Shown: positions 1 to 10,500 of the stretch, piece after piece
Layout of the letters: every line of letters begins with the position of its first letter
How positions within the stretch are numbered: position 1 is the stretch's first letter
Source of the DNA: Albugo candida
Lineage: Eukaryota; Oomycota; Peronosporomycetes; Albuginales; Albuginaceae
Length of the DNA: 64,000 bases
Assembly (NCBI GenBank): GCA_905220665.1
Contig: CAJNAR010000168.1
Location: 744,001 to 808,000 of the forward strand
Reading direction: 5' to 3'
Notes under the pieces: generated by a model
Told to the model about the DNA's origin: nothing
Databases searched by the model: none
What the model saw: only the letters and a program-made list of their open reading frames with translations
Position numbers and translations under genes: made by a program

Positions 1-3000
1 TCTCGAATTTTAGAGCTTGTACTAACTGGGGAACATAGTAGCGCAACGATGTGTCTGGCATTTCCGCTAATTTTGAAACAGCAAAAGACCGAAGCTTTGG
101 ATTAGCAAACTCGCCGTCTAATAATCCAATGTAAGCAGCTTTGTGAGTAGGATCGGACCATGTAGGTAGTAAGGTAAGAGCGTTTTGGATTTCAGACTTA
201 TAACTCCAGTTGACACACGACAGAATGCGAGGTAATGCTTCTGGAAGGTCCATAAACGCATCCCGATGACTCCACATTTGCGTCTTCTGATACGCATTGG
301 GACGATAAAGTGGGTCAAGCGAAATAATACGACGTAATTCCACTATCTGTGAGTCAATATTGGATTGCTCTGCGTCATCATCACCGACCGTGGCTTCTTG
401 CAGCCAATTCTTCAATGACCCGATAAAACCTCGGGATTTTGCATGCGGTTGGTCAGGCTTCTGTTCTGCTGCATCAAAGGTACCGCCTAAAGTTTTCTCA
501 ATGTCACCCGAGGACTCGTTGGTCAAGCTGTTCTCTAAATCGGCACAGTCTTCCGAATTTTCTGAGATATCGGAAGGGAACTGAGGCAGTAAATGTCGAG
601 CTAATTCTGTTTTGACAGACTGAACAAATTTGTAGATATTCGGGTAGCCAGATGATTCAGTTTGATCACCTTCCCACTTAGAGACAGTGATGATAGCAAG
701 CATCCATTCTGCGCGTTCTTGCTTGGTCTCGGCTGAAATGATATACTCTCTAGAAGATTCGGCTGGGCGAACCTTGAAACAATACGTTTGCCGTTCCTTC
801 CGAGTTCCTTTGTTGACTGGTGCGGTTGTGTATTTTTCATTCATATCGTCCGCTACTACCACCAAGCAGTTCCGTAATGGAATAGATTTGCGCACAACAT
901 TTCGGTCATCCGTGTAGGTCAAAGTGCACGTTTCATGATCTAAGACAAACCATCGTCGACGCCATCGAGTCCATCGAGTATATCCTAGCTTGTGTAGCCA
1001 TCCTTCTTTGTGTAGAATAATCTTTCGGTCTTCATAGGAGCTCTCCTCCCGTGCCAATTTCGGGGTTGATCTAGGATTTGTTGGGCTTTCTGATTCAGCT
1101 CCTAACGTCCAATGGAACTTGACACTCCGATCAAAAGTGCCAAATTCGATTTGCAAAACTGGATCATCCGGCGTGACAGTGTGTGGAACTGGACCAATAT
1201 TGCAAGTGTACAAGTTGCTGCACATAGCCAAGTACCGTGTTCCCTGCAGCAAAACATCGTCAATTTCGAATATATTAACGCCTGTCACAAGAATTCGCTC
1301 GATCTCTTCAGCGCAGTCTTCGGTGGACGATGAGGTCGCCATACTGCACATCCGATTGGCATCTTTTACCCCAAGTACAGTCAGTAAGATTCGAGCTGTT
1401 CTTGGAATATCACTTATATTGAGCCCGAAATTCAGCCACATTGGTTCAGGCCATTCCGCCCTCAAGAGGTTCTCATTCTGTATCTTCAGTGTTACCTCTT
1501 CCGTCTCTACGAAAGAATTGTGCAGCAATTTTCCTCCATCGTATAGTCCGGCTCGAATAATTACCTTCGTTGCGGTCAAAGGTTTGTATTCGAGCACCGA
1601 ATGCTCACTAAAACGTTTGCGAGTAGGGACAAGCTTTGGTACATTCATGATGCGACATAGACAGAAAGAGAGTGGTTCAAGCACTGTTTCACTGCATATA
1701 AACTCCTCCATAGAGTCATTGCTCTTTGATGACTGATGAGTCATCACCGATGGATTACCATGCTGAATCATTGTATGACGACCAAGTATGGTGGCTTTGA
1801 TGCCGGAGATAGCTGCATTTTCGACTATCATCTGCTGGATCACAGATGTTGCAATCAACGTGAGTCGGACAGTTTTGCCTGTGATAAAGCACTCTCTAAC
1901 GTGCATGTATTCCAGTAGGGTGCGTTCACGGTCGAGTAAGTAGTCACGAAAGCCAGTAATTTTTAATGCATAAGCGTTGTGATCAAACGGTATCAGCGGA
2001 GCCGCATCGATTGCATGTTGGTAGCAATTGAAGATGTGCGCTACTGCCTCCCCGACCGTAAACTGGGACGGAATCGAGATGCGTACATCGGTAATGGCTT
2101 TCGCACTGACCTCCTGTAACTCAAACATTCGCTTGAAATCAACGTGAACCGCTTGAAATCTAACAGCTTGACACAGCTCTTTCAGCCATTTGTGATACTC
2201 ATCTTCTTCAGCGACCAGCTCCCACGTCCGGGATGCTGTCACGAGGACTATTCCATGCTTTTCTAATTTTGCATCCATCGGTTGGAGACTAGAAACATTG
2301 TCTAGGTCTATTGTGCCACGTAAGTAGGCCCCTTGCTTGTCACTTAATACTTTTTGACTCGGCTTCTTTTTGTAATATGATAACTTGCAACCCTTTAGTT
2401 CCATATAGCGCCTTCTGTATGATTTGTTAGTCCCGCCACGTTTGCGCATATATCCAGCAATGATGGGTTCGCGGTCGTGATGCGATGCAGAGTTACTGCT
2501 GTTATTATCGCAGTCCGTTGTGTCTTTGTAGCTACGATCCATCGCAATCAGATCTGTAGGCAAGCGGCCAACGGCCTGTATATAACTGAGAGCTGTTCCC
2601 TTTGTGAGATCAATCGGTGATGTGTCAAGTGCGACCAGGTACTGGGGGGTGCTAGCAAGGATTTCCAGCTCTCGAGGCGAGATTTCCAGATGAACACGCT
2701 TCAAAATATGCGATAAAGCCACCATAAAGGCCTTCGATTCCTTCGACTGTATGAGACCCGGCACAGCTTCCCAATCCGAGTCCCCACTCAAGAACTCTGC
2801 TGTTTTCTGTTCACTTGGGAATATTCCTTCGATGTCGATTTTGTGTCTAGAAGCTGAATTCGAATCCTCTGATGCGGAATGCATTCGTAAGAGGACGGGC
2901 ACATCTGCATAAGGATTTAATACTTCAAAAGGTGGGAGCTCATGGCTCCCTTCAAACAAGTCGGATCGGGCTGCACACTCCTTTTTGTCCTCTGTATCTG

Positions 3001-3698
3001 ACGTTATGATTTTATTGCCTGCTTCCTGCCGTCGGGTAACTACAAAGCTTCGCATTATAGTCGCTGCATTACGACTACTTGCTGTACGCAATCGTGTCGA
3101 TTTGAGGTACGTTTGACTTTCTCTACCGGTTCGTACATTTGCGTACAAATGCAATGGAGTCTCTGATGTTGTGTCTTTCGGATTCTTTTCAGCGCGTATG
3201 GATGGCTCATGTAGCTGCGGCTCACTTGAGGAAGAAAGATGGAGATTCTGTCGATTCGTAGAAAGCTTCATCTGACCTAATGTGAAGCTATGCTCATGAT
3301 CTGATTCGCTCAATTCACCGGTTTCACTCGAAATGGAGATGTTGGAACATTCTTTGCTAGCCACATGCGTTGTGCGTGATTGATGTAAGGAAGAATTAGA
3401 ATCAGAAAGCGGTGTTTCATAGACGCCTTCTACATTTTCATATGTTAAGATCTCGGCCGATTTTTCTGGCTTTTTACGTGAAGGTAGAGAGAAAGTCATA
3501 AGAGAACCGGTAGTCCGGCTTTCTACTGGAATATAGTCAGGAGCAGAGTTGGTTGAAAGACAGCGAGTATTGCGTGGAAGAATAGGATAGGCGATAAGCA
3601 GCTCACAAAAACTAGACGAGGTGTACCGTATCTCACAGTAGTCAGCATGCACGTCATTGACTAACGTCGCTTGATGCTGTCGAGTTTGACGCGGTCAT
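1..3698 (-). CDS. Phosphoinositide 3-kinase with two PH domains (5' part, runs off left edge)
   Basis: One frame stays open from 3631 to the window edge, about 1,210 codons, and is the N-terminal part of a class I-like PI3-kinase, which phosphorylates inositol lipids at membranes. In order I see: a polar N-terminus; a PH domain (about residues 398-498, starting GYMRKRGG); a Ras-binding-like domain (about 510-610, with the YALKITG and DYLLDRE motifs); a C2 domain (about 655-845) whose last strand is QIEFGTFDRSVKFHW; a second PH domain (about 885-990, EGWLHKLG); and the start of the helical domain (WSHRDAF, LPRILSCVNW, LRSFAVSKL, LVQALKFE). The kinase domain lies beyond position 1. I place the start at ATG 3698 followed by a 34-bp intron (3665..3632) with a CTGAC branch-like site; the first ATG without splicing would be 3499. 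It is divergent from the next gene, with 153 bp between starts. Confidence 0.85.
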
Positions 3699-3736
3699 TG
3701 TAGTGGCCTTGACGGATATGCTATCTCGTTTGACAT
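3695..3736 (-). promoter_or_regulatory. Upstream ORF overlapping the PI3K start codon
   Basis: A 13-codon reading frame begins at ATG 3736 and its TGA overlaps the proposed PI3K start as ATGA. This arrangement is typical of an upstream ORF that limits translation of the main frame or lets it reinitiate. Whether it lies in the mRNA is not shown. Confidence 0.35.
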
Positions 3737-3851
3737 ATTACTGCACAACGTGTCGACCTCTTTCTCCAGCTTTACACGTAGATTATGACAATTGACTACT
3801 TATGCCGAGGCTTCGACGCAAGTACCGTTTCGCTTTCAACAGAGCTCCCTC

Positions 3852-5717
3852 ATGTCGAATGATCAAAGCAGTAGAAAGAATTCAGAGACTGTGATAATCG
3901 ATGCTGGCGATACGGATGACCGCTCTGAGGACGAGGATATTGCAAAGTTCTTAAACGATTATACTGTTGCTCAACATAGTATCACTAATTCCTTGCTTAC
4001 GAACGTATTGAAGATCAATGAAGCGATCAAACTCGGGGATGAAGAGGGAAAAGATGACGATGTCATCGAAGTTATTCGAGTCAATCCTTCGATTTTTACG
4101 GAATATAAGCCTAAATCTTTAAAAGAAATGTCTGGTAGAAGAGATTTTAATAGAAGGTGTGCGAAAAACGTACCGGAAAAGAAAATAAAGCTATGCGAGG
4201 AAGTTGCTGATGAAATGCGTTCATTCGACGTCGAGATAGAAGGTGGATTAGGTAAAAGATCGGAATATGAACGTGTGCGTGACAGGGAGAAACGTGTAAA
4301 GAGAAAGTTAGAGCCTATTTGTAATGATAATGGCGCACATGGATCGATGAATCAGACACTGACAGCTGACAGAGTCATAGAGTTGCATTCGAGTGAAGAT
4401 GAAAGTGCCAATTCATCACCGAAATCAACATTCAGGTCTGAGAATGCGAATGATTCGATAAAAACGACCATGAAAGACTTCAAAGCATATTTCGAGTATC
4501 TTCGAAAATGTGTCACGAAGATAAATTTTGATCAAGAGATGCAGCGAAGAACAAGTCTTAATGAACGTTTTCATGTGGCTGTGAAAAGCATTGAAACAGA
4601 GATCGACCGTTACCGCCAAATGTTCCTGCGATATACTCGAAAACATCATTGGTCAGAGAAAGTGATGGCTTGTATTCAATCGAACACTCTCCGGGAAGTT
4701 AAAGAGAGATCGCAAAAGTTTGATGATGGCTACTGTGAAAATTGCGCAACTCAGAAGCGTTTTGCAAAGTACATGCTCATATTCTCAGGTTACAGACTTG
4801 ATGCCTGCCGATTGTACGAATTTGGTTGGACGCACAGGTTTGGCCTTCATGTAATGCTACGGATTTATCTATCTCTAATCGAATCTACTCGCATAGGATC
4901 CTGCAAGCTTCTACATGTGAAAATTATCAGCACGAAGAAGTTCTCGTCGATGATACTTGCTACGCGGTACGTTAAGCCGTCAGGTATTTCCGTATGTTAT
5001 CGGAGGGGAAGAGCTTCTCACCTTTTGCTTTATTAGCCTGTCGTATTGTACTGGACACTGGTGCATGTCAAACGACTTTGGTGTGCCACAATTGATGCAA
5101 TGAAAGATGAAGGTGGTCAGTTGAAGCTTTCCGACACATTTATGGAATCTGAATACAGCCGATACAAAGAACTTTTGAAATCTGTACTATTTGTCAGCTC
5201 TGGAAGAGATTTGCAGAGCTTGAATTTAGAAAAAGTGTGCAAGTTTTTTTCACAACCAGAATGTACAAGCCCTTATTTATTACACGCGGAGGTAGACTCA
5301 GATTCGGATTCTGATATGGAAGAGAATATTCATGGTGTGCAGGATAGTGCAACAACCTTCGAAGATGGTGGAGAAGCTACGCTCAGGTCGGACACTGACT
5401 CTATCAAGAAGAGCCAAGGTCCGCAAGCACCATTGGACCTAAGCAATGGTGCCTCTTCTATGGATGACACAGACAAGGTAACACAAGAGGTCAAAGGCAC
5501 AAACAGTTGTTTACTCTGCTACAATCATCTGATTGATGGGGCTGTGATACATGGAAACTATCTGCATTCGTATTCCTGCTATCAATGTGGTATGCGCCAG
5601 TTTGATCAAAGAATTGGATGCTCCGTGTGCAATCGTCCGATTGACAGGGTTGTTCATCTGTTACCGCTCACCGAAGCCTCAAGAAGGTCGATTACAACCC
5701 TAGCAGAACCGATCTGA
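3852..5717 (+). CDS. DUF4211 and C-terminal RING-finger protein
   Basis: I model three exons (3852..4837, 4897..4966, 5037..5717; introns of 59 and 70 bp) giving 578 residues. The first 240 residues are acidic/basic and low complexity, which suggests a nuclear protein. Residues about 293-373 resemble DUF4211 (CCDC82-type): a C-x2-C pair, then an FSGYRLD motif, then CYAPVVLYW and LVHVKRL. This domain is continuous only after both introns are removed, which supports the model. The C-terminus (about 508-565) is a compact RING like that of MDM2: CLLC, then HGNYLHSYSC, CGMRQ and CSVCNRPI. A ubiquitin-ligase role in the nucleus is inferred. The start is the first in-frame ATG; the frame is open upstream to 3792 without an ATG. 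It converges with the Stealth gene, 150 bp between stops. Confidence 0.75.
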
Positions 5718-5867
5718 TAGATTTGAGTTGTCGCATCGATGTTCCGGCTTGTGGGTGCCCGCTGAAACGAGTATGAATAATGGCGCAAGATGGACGAGAC
5801 AACGCAATGAAACGTGCTGTCAGTAGAATTAGGAATCGACACTCGCTCAAACCACTTTGCTATATTA

Positions 5868-7419
5868 TTATAATCTTTCAAAATCTGCATTCGACACCTT
5901 TGGCGTACCTGACCGAATCATGATGATACAGCTGAAGTAGGCAGTCATAAATCCCATGGCAAGCCCCACTCCTCGAAGCCATCCGCTCATAAATAATGCC
6001 CATCGTGCCTCCCGATAGCCATGGAGCTGATATCTCAATGATGGTGTCATCCTTTCTGGAAATCTTGGCAGAATTGTTTCATTCACTTTGCAGCTTCCAG
6101 GCATTCGGATTGTTGGGGGAAGCTCAGGCGACCAAGGTTTACGTTCAAACTCGCTTGGTTCAGGCAGCAATTTCTTTAAAAAATCGGTCGCTAGCTTTGG
6201 CACGCTCAAGTCAGTGTACTCATCATTTAACGTGATGATCTTGTACGTGGATGACCCTGATAATATTTCGTCAAAAGTATTTTGTAGTTTCTTTTTATCC
6301 TTATCCTTCAACAAAACCAGTTTGTATGGTTCCATATCTCGCGAAGGAGGCACATCAATGCCAATTCCGAGCTCCTCACTCCCTTGGCTTGTCATATAGT
6401 AATGATGCAGAAGCGGTACGTTCATGTCCGGTCTACTTCGAAACTTGTTCTTCAGAGTCATATATAAGGGGCGATCAAAAATCTGATGTAGACGTTCAAA
6501 TGCGTGCCGACTGTAAAGGAATGGAGCATGCTTGATGTAGTATCGTGTTTCATCTCCCCAGCGAGTGTCCATCTCTTGTTGCGTGTTGAGCACAGAGGAG
6601 ATCCAAACTCCCTTTTTGGGTGTCGGCGGTGCATGCGAGATCGATCCTTTTTCATGAAGCAATCGAATGCCACCATCACATGTGAAGAACTCGTGTGGAT
6701 CTATGAGTTTTGTAAAAATGCAATCGTCATTCACTTGCATGAACAAGTCGGAAAGGCCTGGAATGAGGTACAGAAATTGCTCGATTACATTCGTATTGAA
6801 CGTCGGCAAAAACTGTTTGGCGTATGATGGGATTAAATCATCCTGATTGATTATTTTGATTCTTGTGCTGCTCGCATCGACCCAATGCGGAATATGACCA
6901 GGCGTGACAATGTATAAATTTCCCTGGAAACGGAGTTTCTAATTATTATGTGCATCACGCAAAAGCGAATATATGTACCTTGTGCCACGGGATGAACTTT
7001 TGTAAAGATCGGATGGAATACATCAGCTCATTGAACTCGCGATCTCGCGATCCGCCGAGGCTTCCTCCAGCCTTTTTTCTCATCTTCCGATAGCACGGAA
7101 GACTGCCATTAACCCAAGTGTACACGATCGAAATGTGCTGAAGTCGATTAAAGTTTTTAATTTCACATTTTCCACGTAAGAAATTCCCAAAGTGTCCAAA
7201 ATGCTGAGCGCCGTCTGCGTCACTCACAGGTGTGACCAATCCCAAGTGGTCCCATTGTCGAATGACATAGAAAATAGAAAAAGTGGCAACTGCGCATAAG
7301 ACGAGAAGAGATCGAAGTGAACTGCGTTTCGTCATTGATAAACGCATTCGAACCATAAGTGTTGTTTTCATGAGTTTGTAGGGAAGGATATGTTTGATGT
7401 AGTCGCTAATTGACATCAT
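5868..7419 (-). CDS. Stealth-family sugar-phosphate transferase (GNPTAB-like)
   Basis: Two exons (7419..6979 and 6938..5868, 40-bp intron) encode 503 residues. A hydrophobic segment near residues 33-53 gives a type II membrane topology, and a second hydrophobic stretch lies near the C-terminus. Conserved Stealth blocks are present: IVYTWVNGS (CR1), RDREFNELMYSIRSLQKF, then across the splice NLYIVTPGHIPHW and the LPTFNTNVIE...LIPGLSDLF...NDDCIF block (CR2), and MNVPLLHHYYM (CR3). Eukaryotic relatives transfer GlcNAc-1-phosphate onto mannose of lysosomal glycoproteins in the Golgi; bacterial relatives make phosphoglycan capsules. The substrate here is unknown. The 40-bp intron is needed to restore CR2. 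At about 500 residues it is much shorter than animal GNPTAB and lacks the Notch/DMAP-type insertions. Confidence 0.85.
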
Positions 7420-7519
7420 CCCGACTGTTAAGTGAAGAATTGCAGGGTGTGGTCCATTTTTCCGACTGTTGGGACAGGAACTTTGATGTGGTCACTGATT
7501 GACATGAACCTGACTATTG
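7393..7519. repeat. Imperfect 38-bp direct repeat at the Stealth gene 5' end
   Basis: Positions 7393-7430 and 7482-7519 share a core TTGATGTxGTCxCTxATTGACAT followed by a diverged CxGACTxTTg tail. The first copy contains the proposed start codon of the Stealth gene (read on the minus strand) and the second lies 50 bp upstream of it. It looks like a local duplication of the 5' end. Confidence 0.6.
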
Positions 7520-10500
7520 TCTAATGTCAACCGCCGTATCGTCATAGATCCTAACCTAAATGTGGAACCAATACAGTGGTTTTCGGTGACACTAGAAGAT
7601 TGAGGCTAGGTGAGATATGTCAGCATAAACGGTGACATAAAAAAGACGCCATTCGGCGCGCACAATGTCACGAAAGAAATTCGCTATAGCGCACGACATT
7701 CAGAATAGAACTGATGTTAGATCGACGGTGTATCGATTCGACACCGTCTTATCTCAACGCTTTGCAGACACATTTCGAGCATTTTCTTATGCCACAATAG
7801 CCATCTGATTTGTATCGCTACACCAGAGCGTCTTTCCTCGCCGAGTGGTGTGCACGATGAAAGTAATTCCCGTTGTGGGGCTACCTACTTTTGAGACTTT
7901 TTGTTCTTTCTTGCGACATTTTTAATAAGCGCGGCTATAACAAATTGATCAAGGGATCTTTTTAGATGGCTTCCCCATCTCGCGGGGCTTTGATACGATT
8001 TAGTAGTGTACCTGTATCAGTTTTTGTTTGATACCTATGCAACGCACGTAGCACATATGTTAATGACTGATCAATTGAGTAAGTTTCAGCAGCCATCCTA
8101 CAAGAATATGTTGAATAGTCTTACTTCAGGGGTACATTTGAAGATCTATCACATGCATATAGAATCGTCTGAGAAGGCTCAGAGTGCTATAGTGATCGAG
8201 AACCTAATTCAACAGTGTAAGAAATATATACAGAGCATGAACATACGGAGTGCATGTACATAATCCTCCTGACATAATGTGATGGCAGATGATTTTTTGG
8301 GGGCAACTCGTTGAGAGATCGCTAAATACAACAACATCGACACATACTATGACCCATCCATCAAACATTGTTGATCTAAATGCAAACCATCTCCACATGG
8401 TAACGTTCTTGATTTGAATATTGAAGTACAATGGCAGCTCTTTGCGCCAAACGAGAAATGTGGATACTACAAAGGAAAATCAAAGTGCGGTCAAGTCATC
8501 TTCCTTTGCTTAAAGAAAAGACGAGTGAATCGCTTCTGGTAAACGGTTGGAATGGTTGACCCGTAAACTTCCCTATTACCATGGGATATGCTTGACACAA
8601 TGGGTTGGTAAGCATGTACGATCAAAGAGTTACATCGAATAGCGAAGGTGTGTAATTTTAAGCTATAGAGAGGCAAGTTGCCACCTCGAAGTGGTGCTTC
8701 GAAAGGAACATTTCAACTCTAAGAGGGCACACCGAAGAGTCTTTCCTGATATAGGTAGAAAATTTGCAGGATTTCCTATTGGCCATGCCAAGTGAAAGCC
8801 TGTCGCATGGATCGCATGGGCTTGTAAAGACAGAGATTAAAACACTGGAAATGGATTTTTGTAGCGGATCTACAGGAACGCTTGTGTGTCCAGTTTGATG
8901 GATTATCACAGAGTCAATGTCCTGGCCTTATCGGCAGCGTGAATGACTTCAGACATATCAAAACACGGGCACAAGAGATGAGAGTATTTGGTGATTATGT
9001 GTGTTCTGGGTGAGACTTTGCCTTAGGAATCTGAACAGCGGTGCGTTTCGTCGATTTATGCTCTTCCGTAAGCCATTACTTCATCAACAAACGAAGAACG
9101 TTGACGGCTATAGATCGAAAATGCTCATAGATCAATAATGTTCTATTGAAGGACACAGTTGCGGGTCATGAAGAATGTATGTTTCAATGTTTTTGCTTCA
9201 ATTGCAAAAAGGCAAAACTTTTACTTGGGAAAATCGTTAAGCATACCCGACACGAAAGCATCGTAGATAATCTTACACGACAAGCTTGCACTGGAATCGA
9301 CGTCGAATAAAGGTCAGTTTGAGCAAACCGGCCTTGTAAGAGGTCCAATGCGAACGCAATCTTCCTTTATGACTTGCTTTGGTGACAAATTTATGGTGAA
9401 TAAGCTACCCATTATGGACGGAGTGGAACATCCTATTATTTAGGTCTTGCGAGCTTCGATACACGATATGCCTCAATAGACGTGTTGATGGCGAGATATC
9501 CACATTTTTTAAATTGGTGCTTCCATCGACATGAGTAGTTGGTGCAGCGAAGAGCATTATGAGACGGTACCTGTAGGAGTATACAGATTTGATAGCCAAG
9601 GTACCAAAATTGACTCTCGGGTGTGATGTGAATACAAGACACAAATTTAAGAATGCAATCTACAAACTGGAATATCATGATATACTCTTTGGCAAGCTAA
9701 AATCCTGCTCACAATCCGTTTTTTTGCGTCCGTCACTGTTAGATAACTTGTCGGTGTATGAGCGTGCTGAGAATGATGTACCTTTATGTGCTATTGATAT
9801 AAAGCTGCAGACAGCCGAAAACGAAAGGCGGTCCGACCAGAGGTCATAACATGATCGTATCATGCTGAATTAGATTGTTATATGTTTCCGATCGAGTCCA
9901 AGACTATTTTCTCGAGAAGAGAGGCACGTCTTTGGTTTCAATAAGAATAGATTGATGCCTCAGAATCTTTATCGAATATGATATATCTGTGGTATAAGAA
10001 AGTATCCGACAGTAGAGATAGCAGTAAAAATTGCTGCATGGCTGCAAAGAGGCAACCCAAAGATGCCAATACGTTGGCTCATAGACCATCGCCATGCAGC
10101 AATATTTCTGCATAATGCTTGGTGGAATGGCATTAGCTTATCGATGCAAAAATACTGTTAATGCACTCATGCCACACAAGAAGGCTTGATGCAAGTTTCT
10201 CGATAGGATGGCTGGCATGCCAGGAATATGGTCTTATCTTATGCGGAATTTCTTTCTAATAAGAACTTCTTAGTCATTAGCTGGATGGTATGTACACAGC
10301 TTCCCTCAATGCAGAACCATGTACACCATCTTGGTGAGTGAGAATTCTCGTTTGAATTAATGCAGTCGATGCAAAGAAGACCATTGAAATGCAAAATCCT
10401 TATTACGACCAGCTCACAGGTATCTATAATGCTCCTCGGTTGTGTCTGCATTAACGACGATTTAATCACAAGTAAGCACAAGTTGCTTTGCCACTAAATC

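Noticed and set aside
1112..1918. Plus-strand frames of up to 205 codons
   Set aside because: They are antisense to the PI3K C2 and Ras-binding regions, which carry conserved motifs on the minus strand.
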